Origin: Streptomyces violaceoruber
Lineage (GTDB): Bacteria > Actinomycetota > Actinomycetes > Streptomycetales > Streptomycetaceae
Reading direction: 5' to 3'
DNA: 64,000 nucleotides
Assembly: GCA_000720805.1 (NCBI GenBank)
Contig: JODI01000034.1
Location: 62,001 to 126,000, forward strand
The position numbers and the translations under genes were made by a program. Below the pieces are notes generated by a model, which worked only from the letters and a program-made list of their open reading frames with translations, searched no databases and was not told the DNA's origin. This document shows, piece by piece, positions 25,872-33,448 of this stretch (the first letter of the stretch is position 1; each line of letters opens with the position of its first letter).

Positions 25872-27554
25872 GTGGGCAACAGAAGGCGCGTCGCCGAGCG
25901 ACGGAAGACCACGCCCGCCGTGGTCGGCGGGATGATCGCCGTGGTCGTCGGCGGCGTCGGCTTCGGCGCGTACGCGCTGTACGGCGGCGGGGCCGCGGCC
26001 GACGACCGGACGCAGACGACGTCCTCGATCGCCGACCAGAAGGCCAAGGACATCCCGAGCGGCCCGCTGTCGGCAGCCGAGGTCACCACCACGGCCCGGA
26101 TGTTCCTCACCGCCTGGCAGCAGGGCAGGGTCCCGCAGGCGGCCGCCGCCACGAACGACAGCGCGGCGGCCACCACCCTGCTCACCGGCTACACCAAGGA
26201 CGCCCACCTCAAGGGCGTCACCCTCACCCCGGGCACCCGCACCGGCGACAAGGTCCCCTTCTCCGTGAAGGCCACGGTGTCGTACAAGGGCACCGAGAAG
26301 CCGCTGACGTACGCCAGCGCGCTGACCGTCGTCCGCGACACCACCGACGGGAAGCCGCGGGTCGACTGGCACTCCTCGGTCGTCCACCCCGACCTCCAGG
26401 ACGGCGACACGCTGGTCACCGGCGAGTCCGGGACCCCGCCGGTCAAGGCGTTCGACCGGGACGGCGGCGAGATCACCACCGCCAGGTACCCGTCGCTGGG
26501 CCCGGTCCTGGACGGGCTGCGCGAGAAGTACGGCAAGACGGCCGGCGGCAAGGCGGGCGTCGAGCTCAGGGTCGTGCGCGGCAAGTCCGCGAAGTCGTCG
26601 AAGGCGTCGGACAAGACGCTGCTGGAGCTCAGCAAGGGCACACCGGGCACGGTGAAGACGACCCTGAACCCGACGCTCCAGGCGGCGGCGGAGCGGCAGG
26701 TCGCCAAGAAGGCCAGGTCGTCGGTGGTCGTGCTGCGTCCCTCGACCGGCGAGATCCTTGCCGTGGCGAACGCCTCACAGGGCTTCAACACCGCCTTCCA
26801 GGGCTCTCTCGCCCCCGGCTCCACGATGAAGGTCATCACCTCCTCGCTGCTGATCGAGAAGAAGCTGGCCTCGCCCGACAAGGCGCACCCCTGCCCGAAG
26901 TACTTCACGTACGGCGGCTGGAAGTTCCAGAACGACGACAAGTTCGAGATCAAGGGCGGCACCTTCAAGGCGAGCTTCGCCCGCTCCTGCAACACCGCCT
27001 TCATCAGCCAGGCACCCAAGCTCGACAACGACGACCTGACCCGGCAGGCCCAGCAGGTGTTCGGTCTGTCCATGAACAACTGGGCCATCGGTGTGCCGTC
27101 CTTCGACGGCTCGGTGCCGGTGCAGAGCGCGGCCCAGAAGGCGGCCTCGCTGATCGGGCAGGGCGGGGTCCGGATGAACCCGCTGAACATGGCGTCGGTG
27201 TCGGCGACCATCGAGTCGGGCACCTTCAAGCAGCCCTACCTGGTGTCGCCGAGGGTCGACGACCGCGAGCTCGCCACCGCCTCCCGCACGATGTCCTCGG
27301 ACACACTGTCGAAGCTGCGGGAGCTGATGTCGTACACCGCGGCCTACGGCACGGCGGCGGAGGCGATGTCCGGGGTCACCGGCAACGTGGGGGCGAAGAC
27401 CGGGTCGGCCGAGGTCGACGGACAGAAGAAGCCGAACGGGTGGTTCACCGCCTACCGCGGTGATCTCGCGGCCGCGGGTGTGGTCCAGCAGGGTGGCCAC
27501 GGCGGTGACACGGCGGGGCCGATCGTGGCGTCACTGCTGAAGACGGGTGGCTGA
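25872..27554 (+). CDS. Penicillin-binding protein (transpeptidase), second of two
   Basis: This 560-residue paralogue has the same domain order as the upstream PBP: a membrane anchor (VVGGMIAVVVGGVGFGAY), an NTF2-like domain, then the transpeptidase with S317-T-M-K320, S372-C-N374 and K508-T-G510. GTG 25872 (VGNRRRVAERRK) follows GGAGGAACG; the longer start at 25821 adds a non-conserved leader. The C-terminus ends K-T-G-G 23 bases inside the convergent ssgE gene. The two proteins share many blocks but differ in surface loops (the insert GKSAKSSKASDKT is only here), so they probably divided roles after duplication. Confidence 0.92.
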   Translation: MGNRRRVAERRKTTPAVVGGMIAVVVGGVGFGAYALYGGGAAADDRTQTTSSIADQKAKDIPSGPLSAAEVTTTARMFLTAWQQGRVPQAAAATNDSAAATTLLTGYTKDAHLKGVTLTPGTRTGDKVPFSVKATVSYKGTEKPLTYASALTVVRDTTDGKPRVDWHSSVVHPDLQDGDTLVTGESGTPPVKAFDRDGGEITTARYPSLGPVLDGLREKYGKTAGGKAGVELRVVRGKSAKSSKASDKTLLELSKGTPGTVKTTLNPTLQAAAERQVAKKARSSVVVLRPSTGEILAVANASQGFNTAFQGSLAPGSTMKVITSSLLIEKKLASPDKAHPCPKYFTYGGWKFQNDDKFEIKGGTFKASFARSCNTAFISQAPKLDNDDLTRQAQQVFGLSMNNWAIGVPSFDGSVPVQSAAQKAASLIGQGGVRMNPLNMASVSATIESGTFKQPYLVSPRVDDRELATASRTMSSDTLSKLRELMSYTAAYGTAAEAMSGVTGNVGAKTGSAEVDGQKKPNGWFTAYRGDLAAAGVVQQGGHGGDTAGPIVASLLKTGG

Positions 27555-27908
27555 CTCCCGGGACGCGGCGGGGGTGGCCAGGTAGGTCCGGCGCAGGAAC
27601 CTGAGCAGCGTCTTCATCTCGAACTGCACCACGGAGACGTGCTCGTTGGAGTGGAACTCGACCACGGCCTGGACGCGCCCGCACGGCCACACGCGGACCT
27701 CGCCGCTGCCGGCCGGGGCGCGCAGGCCCTGTTCGAGGAGCGAGCGCGGGAAGGTCCATTCGGGGGAACCGGGCAGCCGCACCCGTACCGAACGGGGGTC
27801 GGTCACGGGGTCGTAGCGCAGGATGACCGGCACGGCCTCGTCTCCCTCTTGCGGGATATCGGCGTCCGTCACGATGTGAGCTCGCGCGTACTCTTCGACC
27901 AGAGACAT
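27531..27908 (-). CDS. ssgE: SsgA-like sporulation/cell-division protein
   Basis: This 125-residue SALP-family protein is found only in sporulating actinobacteria. Signals are VPVILRYDPVTDPRSVRVRL, EWTFPRSLLEQGL and GEVRVWPCGRVQAVVEFHSN. SALPs guide peptidoglycan turnover and divisome assembly during sporulation, and SsgE is linked to spore release. The call to ssgE rests on gene context beside the two PBP genes, as I recall it for the S. coelicolor chromosome. ATG 27908 follows GAGAGGG; the ORF upstream of it is not conserved. Its 3' end overlaps the second PBP gene by 24 bases on the opposite strand. Confidence 0.85.
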   Translation of the reverse strand: MSLVEEYARAHIVTDADIPQEGDEAVPVILRYDPVTDPRSVRVRLPGSPEWTFPRSLLEQGLRAPAGSGEVRVWPCGRVQAVVEFHSNEHVSVVQFEMKTLLRFLRRTYLATPAASRESATRLQQ

Positions 27909-28093
27909 CGTGACGACCCTCTCACGCTGCGTAACCTGTACGGAAGCTGTGCGTCCCCTCCGCCTTCCACCCTCGCACATTTCCGGGATACCGCCCGCGG
28001 GACCGAAGATGCTCTTCCTCACGCCCGCTCCGTGTTTCCCTGCCCTGCTCCAGTGCCTGACGGGTTCATCAACGCGTACCCGGGACGCCGCTT

Positions 28094-28154
28094 GCTACCC
28101 CCCGGTAGCCACGACTGACCTACCGGCCAGTACCTTGTGCACGATGCATGCATC
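28094..28154. promoter_or_regulatory. Inverted repeats upstream of the Ohr-like gene
   Basis: The 271-base divergent gap 27909-28179 contains GCTACC-CCCC-GGTAGC (28094-28109), a nearby CTACCGG half-site, and the palindrome GATGCATGCATC (28143-28154) 26 bases before the Ohr ATG. The placement suits redox-responsive (OhrR/MarR-type) operators, but no regulator gene is adjacent. Confidence 0.4.
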
Positions 28155-28179
28155 CGCACCTGCCTGGGGGGAACCGGCC

Positions 28180-28662
28180 ATGACTGACGACACCGCCGTC
28201 GACACCGACGCCGACCCCGCTGCCGACACCGCCGTCGACACCCGTCCATCGAAGATCGTGTACGTCGCCGAGGCCACCGCGCACGGCGGCCGGGACGGCT
28301 ACGTCACCAGCCAGGACGGCCAGATCGAGCTGAAGGTCGCGATGCCGCCGGAGCTCGGCGGCGACGGCAACGGCACCAACCCCGAGCAGCTCTTCGCGGC
28401 CGGTTACAGCTCCTGCTTCCACAACGCGCTGGTCATGGTCGGCCGCCGGCAGGGCTACGACCTGTCCGGCTCCACGGTCGCCGCGAAGGTCGGCATCGGC
28501 CCCAACAAGCAGCGCGGCTACGGCCTCGCGGTCGCCCTCAGCGTCTCCCTCCCGATCCTGGACGCGGCCATCGCGGCGAAGCTGGTGGACGCCGCGCACG
28601 AGGTCTGCCCGTACTCGAACGCGACCCGCGGGAACATCGACGTCACCATTTTGCTGGGGTAG
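28180..28662 (+). CDS. ohr: Organic hydroperoxide resistance protein (Ohr/OsmC family)
   Basis: This 160-residue protein carries both family cysteines: AAGYSSCFHNALVMVGR (about 82-98) and VCPYSNATRGNIDV at the C-terminus. A disordered Asp/Thr-rich N-terminal tail of about 25 residues comes before the fold (KIVYVAEATAHGGRDGYVTS). Ohr enzymes reduce organic hydroperoxides with dihydrolipoamide. ATG 28180 follows GGGGGGAACC. The inverted repeats upstream suggest regulation by an OhrR-type repressor encoded elsewhere. Confidence 0.9.
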   Translation: MTDDTAVDTDADPAADTAVDTRPSKIVYVAEATAHGGRDGYVTSQDGQIELKVAMPPELGGDGNGTNPEQLFAAGYSSCFHNALVMVGRRQGYDLSGSTVAAKVGIGPNKQRGYGLAVALSVSLPILDAAIAAKLVDAAHEVCPYSNATRGNIDVTILLG

Positions 28663-28753
28663 GACCGAACTCTTCTGTCACTTCCCGAGGAATCACCGGC
28701 GTCCACCGAGGCGTTGCACCGGTGGTCGCCGGTGACAGGACGGGAGCACGTAC

Positions 28754-29929
28754 GTGGACATGAACGGCACAGTCGCCGAGGGTTTCGAGCCGGTCAGGGA
28801 CGCGTTCGTGCGGAATTTCGATGTGCTCGGGGAGCGGGGCGCGGCCGTCGCCGTGTACCGGGACGGACGCAAGGTCGTGGACCTGTGGGGCGGTGCCAGG
28901 GACGTCGACGGGACCGAACCCTGGCAGCGTGGCACCGCCCAGGTGATCCGCTCGGCGACCAAGGGCGTCGCCGCCGCCGTACCCCTGCTCCTGCACCAGC
29001 GCGGGGAGCTGGACCTGGACGCGCCGGTGGGCGAGTACTGGCCCGAGTTCAAGGCGCACGGCAAGGACCGGGTGCTGGTGCGGCACGTACTGAACCACCG
29101 GGCCGGGGTGCCGCTGCTCGACCACCCGATCACGCCCCAAGAAGCCCTCGACCCGTACCGGGGCCCCGAGGCGGTCGCGGCCCAGGCCCCCGTCTGGGAG
29201 CCCGGCACCGACCACGGCTACCACGCGCTGACGTACGGCTGGATGCTCGACGAACTGGTGCGGCGCGTGACGGGGCAGAGCGCCGGCGAGTGGATCGCGG
29301 AGACGATCGCCGGACCGCTGGGCCTGGACCTGTGGCTGGGACTGCCGCCCGAGGAGGAGGCGGCGGGCCGCACCGGCCGGGTCGGCCCCCTGGCCGACGC
29401 CCCCGAATCCGCCCCGGGGCCGGGACTGCGCCTCCGCCCGAAGCGCGCGGTCAGCGAGGCGTACGACGACCCTCACTCCGTCACCCGCCGGGCCTTCGCC
29501 GCGATCACACCCTTCCCCGACCAGAACGACCCGGCGTACCGCGCGTCCGCCCTGCCCGCGACCAACGGCATCGCGACGGCCCACGGACTGGCCCGCTTCT
29601 ACGCCGCCCTGATCGGCGAGGTCGACGGCACACGGCTGTTCGACCCGGCCACGGTCGAGGCGGCCCGCGCCGAGGAGTCGGCGGGCCCGGACCGCGTCCT
29701 GGTCGTCACCACCCGCTTCGGCCTCGGCTACATGCTGCACGGCAGCGCGTCGCCCCTGCTGGGCCCCGGCTCGTTCGGCCACCCGGGCCGCGGCGGCGCC
29801 CTGGGCTTCGCCGACCCGGAGACCGGCATCGCCCTCGGCTATGTCACCAACGGCTTCCGCAAGACCGTGACGGCGGACCCGCGAGCACAGGCACTGGTCA
29901 GGGCCGTGCGCACCGTGCTGAAGGGCTGA
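28754..29929 (+). CDS. Beta-lactamase-fold serine hydrolase / esterase (EstB-like)
   Basis: This 391-residue class C beta-lactamase-family protein has the catalytic S-A-T-K tetrad (IRSATKGVAAAVPLLLHQRG, about 75-94) and a Tyr-containing loop (YHALTYGWMLDELVRR). The C-terminal GHPGRGGALGFADPETG stands in for the KTG box. No signal peptide is visible, so it is probably cytoplasmic, which fits an esterase or peptidase rather than a resistance beta-lactamase. GTG 28754 follows GGGAGC; an ATG lies two codons further in. It is a single gene, co-oriented with ohr. Confidence 0.85.
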   Translation: MDMNGTVAEGFEPVRDAFVRNFDVLGERGAAVAVYRDGRKVVDLWGGARDVDGTEPWQRGTAQVIRSATKGVAAAVPLLLHQRGELDLDAPVGEYWPEFKAHGKDRVLVRHVLNHRAGVPLLDHPITPQEALDPYRGPEAVAAQAPVWEPGTDHGYHALTYGWMLDELVRRVTGQSAGEWIAETIAGPLGLDLWLGLPPEEEAAGRTGRVGPLADAPESAPGPGLRLRPKRAVSEAYDDPHSVTRRAFAAITPFPDQNDPAYRASALPATNGIATAHGLARFYAALIGEVDGTRLFDPATVEAARAEESAGPDRVLVVTTRFGLGYMLHGSASPLLGPGSFGHPGRGGALGFADPETGIALGYVTNGFRKTVTADPRAQALVRAVRTVLKG

Positions 29930-29930
29930 C

Positions 29931-30206
29931 TCACACGTTGATCGGGTGGGAGGTCCGCCCGGACACCTGGTCGATCTCGCCGTGCGCCTTGGTCAGCAAC
30001 TGCATCGCCAACTCGTTCAGCGCGCGGGCCGCGGCGATCTCCTCCCCCACCCTCGGCTGGTTCGGGTCGATGCGGTGACGGCTGGCATGCCCGTGCGTGC
30101 GTACCTCGGTACCGTCGGGCAGACGCAGCAGCGCGGCCGCCCTGGTGTGCTGATCATCCTCCTGGAACTCCAGCTCGATGTGCCATCCCACAGTGCTGTA
30201 CGTCAT
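29931..30206 (-). CDS. DUF1876 (dsRBD-like) family protein
   Basis: This 91-residue protein starts MTYSTVGWHIELEFQEDDQH and includes LRLPDGTEVRTHGHASRHRI and ARALNELAMQLL, the DUF1876 pattern of a double-strand-RNA-binding-like fold common and often multi-copy in Streptomyces. No function is known. ATG 30206 is chosen because GGAGGTGA sits five bases upstream; the earlier GTG overlaps that ribosome site. It is convergent with the serine hydrolase, one base apart. Confidence 0.85.
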   Translation of the reverse strand: MTYSTVGWHIELEFQEDDQHTRAAALLRLPDGTEVRTHGHASRHRIDPNQPRVGEEIAAARALNELAMQLLTKAHGEIDQVSGRTSHPINV

Positions 30207-30355
30207 GACGATCACCTCCGGAACACCTGCTTACATGGTGCTCCTCGAAAACCGCCCACGCACCGTTCGGGCACACGGGCGCTCTCCCGGGAAGCAGGCT
30301 CGCTGGAACGGCGGTCGGTGGAATGGTCCGGCCCGCGCGGGACGTTCACCCGGAC

Positions 30356-30760
30356 ATGACCCGTGACCAGCGCACGATCACGAACCCGCCCGCCCTGCAC
30401 GATCCGACGCCGTTCGGCTACAGCCACGCCGTCTCGGCCCCCGGGCAACCCGTCTTCATCGGCGGCCAGTACGCCTCGGACGCCACCGGCGCCCCCGTCC
30501 CCGGCGACTTCTCGGCACAGGTCGACCTGGCCTTCGACAGGCTGCGCTCCGCCCTGGAAGGCGTGGGCCTCGGATACGAACACGTCGTCCGGCTCGGCAC
30601 ATTCATCGTCGACCACGACCTCGGCAAGCTGGAGATCCTCGGCAAGGCCCTGCACGCCTGCTTCGGCGACCGCCTCCCCGCGCAGACCCTGAGCGGGGTC
30701 GCCTCCCTCGCGCTGCCGGGGATGCTGTTCGAGGTGGACGCGGTGGCGGTACGGCCGTAA
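30356..30760 (+). CDS. RidA/YjgF family enamine/imine deaminase-like protein
   Basis: This 134-residue protein has FIGGQYASDATGAPVPGDFS near residue 35, AFDRLRSALEGVGLGYEHVV, LGTFIVDHDLGKLEIL and ALPGMLFEVDAVAV. Proteins of this fold hydrolyse reactive enamines or act in degradation pathways. The signature Arg of strict RidA (R-x-C at the end) is not evident, so a paralogue outside the strict RidA group is likely. ATG 30356 is used; the longer in-frame ATG at 30323 adds an Arg-rich leader. Confidence 0.82.
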   Translation: MTRDQRTITNPPALHDPTPFGYSHAVSAPGQPVFIGGQYASDATGAPVPGDFSAQVDLAFDRLRSALEGVGLGYEHVVRLGTFIVDHDLGKLEILGKALHACFGDRLPAQTLSGVASLALPGMLFEVDAVAVRP

Positions 30761-30763
30761 CGC

Positions 30764-31609
30764 CTATCCGGCGTGCAGCATCAGGCCGATTCCCACCACC
30801 AGCAGCCCCGCCGCGGCAATCCGCGGCACACCGAACCGTTCCTTGAAGAACACGGCTCCGATCGCCGCGCCGACGATGATCGACGACTCGCGCAGGGCGG
30901 CGATCGGGGCGAGTTCCGCGCGTGTCTGTGCCCACAGGACCAGGCCGTACGCCGACACGGACAGGGCCGCGCCGAGCACGCCGACGCCCGCGAACGGCCG
31001 TAGTACGCCGACGAGTTCGCCCCGCCAGCGGTACAGCGCGTACGCCGGGATCGTCCCGCCCTGCACCGCCATCAGCCAGGCGATGTAGCCGAGGGAGGAT
31101 CCGGAGGCGCGTACGCCGAGGCCGTCGACGACGCTGTACGCGGCGATGGTCAGACCGGTCGCCAGCGCGGCGCCGATCGCCGCCCAGGGGGGCCGGCGGC
31201 CGCGCAGTCCCCACAGCGCGACGCCGGTCAGTCCGGCGCAGGACAGGGCGATGCCCGCCGCTGCCCAGCCGTCCGGCACCTCGTGGGCGAAGACGGCGGC
31301 GAGCAGGGTGACCACCAGGGGCGCGGTGCCGCGCGCGATCGGGTAGGCCTGCCCGAAGTCGCCGAGCCGGAAGGACTTCATCAGCAGCAGGTAGTAGACG
31401 AGGTGGATGACCGCCGAGGCGATCAGATACGGCCACGCGTCCGCCGCCGGAACCGGCACGAACGGCGTCATGGCCAGCCCGATGAGCATTCCCCCGCCCG
31501 CGATCAGGGTGAACCCGACGAGTTTGTCCTTGATGTGGTGCGCGATGGCGTTCCAGCAGGCGTGGGTGACCGCGGCGAGCAGGACGGCGGCGGTGACCGG
31601 CGGGGTCAC
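30764..31609 (-). CDS. EamA/DMT-family transporter
   Basis: This 281-residue protein has ten predicted transmembrane helices in two EamA repeats (such as THACWNAIAHHIKDKLVGFT and the second-repeat VLGAALSVSAYGLVLWAQTR). ELAPIAALRESSIIVGAAIG and FFKERFGVPRIAAAGLLVVG close the fold. Substrate is unknown; amino-acid or metabolite export is typical. GTG 31609 overlaps the upstream YbaK-like stop as GTGA. It is convergent with the RidA-like gene, four bases apart. Confidence 0.88.
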   Translation of the reverse strand: MTPPVTAAVLLAAVTHACWNAIAHHIKDKLVGFTLIAGGGMLIGLAMTPFVPVPAADAWPYLIASAVIHLVYYLLLMKSFRLGDFGQAYPIARGTAPLVVTLLAAVFAHEVPDGWAAAGIALSCAGLTGVALWGLRGRRPPWAAIGAALATGLTIAAYSVVDGLGVRASGSSLGYIAWLMAVQGGTIPAYALYRWRGELVGVLRPFAGVGVLGAALSVSAYGLVLWAQTRAELAPIAALRESSIIVGAAIGAVFFKERFGVPRIAAAGLLVVGIGLMLHAG

Positions 31610-32127
31610 GGGGTGGGCTCGCGCACATCCACCAGGGCGGCGCCCGCGTGGGCGACGAGCGTCTTGGGCGCCATGGGGAAGACGGTGTGCGGGGTACCGG
31701 CGGCGGCCCACACGACGTCGTGGGCGAGCAGCGACCGGTCCGCGAGCACCCGGGTCCGGGTCCGGTGCCCGAAAGGCGGCACGCCCCCGATCACGTACCC
31801 GGTCGTCTCCCGTACGACGTCGGCCTTGGCCCGTGTGACCTTCCCGGCCCCGAGTTCCTCCCGCACCCGCTCCACGTCGACCCGGGACGCCCCGTCCATC
31901 AGTACCAGCACCGGCACCCCGTCGGCCGCGAAGATCAACGACTTGCAGATCTCGCTGAGTTCGCACCCGAGGGCCGCGGCGGCCTCGGCGGCGGTGCGGG
32001 TGGCGTCCGGGAAGCGACGGATCCGGGTGTGCAGTTCGTCGAGACCCAACTCCCGCAGGGCTTCGGCGAAACGGGGGTGGGCTCCGGAGTCCTCGGGGCG
32101 GGCGTCGGGCGCGGGTGTCGTCGTCAT
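31606..32127 (-). CDS. YbaK/EbsC-family aminoacyl-tRNA editing protein
   Basis: This 173-residue protein shows AALGCELSEICKSLIFAADG (with the lysine conserved in the family), VLVLMDGASRVDVERVREEL, and VIGGVPPFGHRTRTRVLADR, the Gly-rich substrate loop. Members hydrolyse mischarged tRNAs such as Cys- or Ala-tRNA(Pro). ATG 32127 gives the family start; no strong ribosome site is visible, so a leaderless start is possible. It is coupled to the EamA gene by a GTGA overlap, an arrangement seen in other actinobacteria. Confidence 0.88.
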   Translation of the reverse strand: MTTTPAPDARPEDSGAHPRFAEALRELGLDELHTRIRRFPDATRTAAEAAAALGCELSEICKSLIFAADGVPVLVLMDGASRVDVERVREELGAGKVTRAKADVVRETTGYVIGGVPPFGHRTRTRVLADRSLLAHDVVWAAAGTPHTVFPMAPKTLVAHAGAALVDVREPTP

Positions 32128-32419
32128 GCACGGCACGCTAGTGGCGGGTGCACGGGGCACGCGACCGGGTTCTGTGTCAGTGCCCGGTGCCGTGATCGGC
32201 CGTATGGGTGGTGTCTACGGCTACTACGCCGCACGCGATGACCAGGACGCGGGTCGGGCGATCGTCCGCGAGGACGGCGGCTGTACTGCCGGGTCGCGCC
32301 GTAGGGGCGGGCGGGCGGCGACGTCACTCCCCCTCGGCACACCGGCCGGCGGCAGGTCCCACCCCCTGCTCCCCGCACACGTCTTGTGGGTCCGCTCCCC
32401 ACCAGGTCAGGATTCAGCG

Positions 32420-33154
32420 ATGACTTCCGCGCCCGCCATCCGCCGGTACCGGCCCGCCGACCGTGACGCCCTGGACGACATCTGCGTCCGTACCGCGCAC
32501 GCCGGTCAGGACAGCCGGCCCGTCTACGCCGACCCCAGCATCTTCCCGGCGATCTTCGCCGCCCCGTACGTCCATCTCGAACCGGAACTCGCCTTCGTCC
32601 TGGACGACGGGCGGGGGCAGGCCGTCGGCTACATCCTCGGCACCGCGGACACGCCCCGCTTCGTCGAGGACTTCCGGCTCAAGTAGCTGCCCCTCGTCGC
32701 GAGCCGCCATCCCGAACCCAGCGGACCACCGAGCTCTCCGAGGACGGACGACGAGATCGTCCCGCTTCTCCACCATCCCGAGCGGATGCTCGTCCCCGAA
32801 GTCGCCGCCTATCCCGCCCATCTGCACATCGACCTGCTCCCGGACTGGCAGGGGCGCGGACACGGGCGGGCGTTGATGCGGACCTTCCTCGACGCCCTGC
32901 GCGCGCGAGGTGTTCCGGCCGTCCACCTCTCCATGGTCACCGGCAACACCGCCGCCCGCGCCTTCTACGACCGTCTCGGCTTCCACGAGATCGACGTGCC
33001 GGACGCCGACCCGGGCGTCACCTACCTCGGGGCGCGCCACCGACTCCTGACGGCGAAAACGGCGAGGACGGGGAGGACGGAGAGGACGGGGAGGACGGTA
33101 AGAAAGGCGCGAGGACCGCGAACAGTAGCCATGTACCGTGTTTCGCGTGAGTGA
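32420..33154 (+). pseudogene. GNAT N-acetyltransferase interrupted by an in-frame TAG
   Basis: Residues 1-88 (IRRYRPADRDALDDICVRTA through FVEDFRLK) are the first half of a GNAT domain. TAG at 32684-32686 then stops the frame. The same frame continues at once with LPLVASRHPEP and the acetyl-CoA part (LLPDWQGRGHGRALMRTFLD, AARAFYDRLGFHEID). Nothing is deleted and there is no frameshift, so a single base change (for example TGG to TAG) would explain it. The C-terminal Arg/Thr-rich tail past about 33055 comes from short GGAGGACGG repeats. It may be a recent pseudogene or a base-call error, given the adapter artefact nearby. Confidence 0.8.
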
Positions 33155-33390
33155 CACCCCCGCCACCCTGTCTCTTATACACATCTCCGAGCCCACGAGA
33201 CTAAGGCGAATCTCGTATGCCGTCTTCGGGGCGTACGACCGTGCGGCCCGCCATCGACACCGTCCAGGTGCTCCTCGACCAGCTGCTCGTCCCGCTGGGC
33301 GGGCTGGACGACCGGCGGACCGAGGACTTCAAGCGGACGCTCGCCCTGCTCCTGGACACTCCCCTGGGCCCGGCACGCGAAAGCCGGTGA
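33147..33390 (+). pseudogene. Small regulator-like gene (possibly MarR) broken by adapter sequence
   Basis: GTG 33147 begins VSDTPATL and is cut off by adapter sequence at 33168. After the adapter, 33228-33390 encodes a helical C-terminus, VRPAIDTVQVLLDQLLVPLG, then R-T-E-D-F-K-R-T-L-A-L-L-L-D-T, ending at TGA 33388. The two parts resemble the ends of a MarR-type regulator of about 150 residues, so roughly 80-100 codons are missing. The MarR assignment is tentative. The true gene is probably intact in the organism. Confidence 0.5.
33168..33227. other. Illumina Nextera adapter contamination (sequencing artefact)
   Basis: Sixty bases match the Nextera read-through sequence piece by piece: CTGTCTCTTATACACATCT (mosaic end), CCGAGCCCACGAGAC, the eight-base index TAAGGCGA (i7 N701), and ATCTCGTATGCCGTCTTC (P7 side, lacking only the last TGCTTG). 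Translations through it give the well-known artefact peptides SLIHISEPTR and, on the other strand, GSEMCIRDR. This is not biological sequence. Confidence 0.98.
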
Positions 33391-33421
33391 GGGCTCCCCG
33401 TCCCCACGGGGCCCTCACCGG
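33384..33421. terminator. Strong bidirectional stem-loop terminator
   Basis: CCGGTGAGGGC (33384-33394) pairs with GCCCTCACCGG (33411-33421), with an inner CCCCGT/ACGGGG stem. It overlaps the stop codon of the broken regulator gene and lies 28 bases past the MMPL stop on the other strand, so it serves both convergent genes. Confidence 0.75.
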
Positions 33422-33448
33422 CCGGTCTGTGTCAGCCCGGAGTGCGCG

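Noticed and set aside
32414..33196. Minus-strand open frame beginning MGSEMCIRDR
   Set aside because: The start is translated adapter sequence and the rest is antisense to the GNAT gene.
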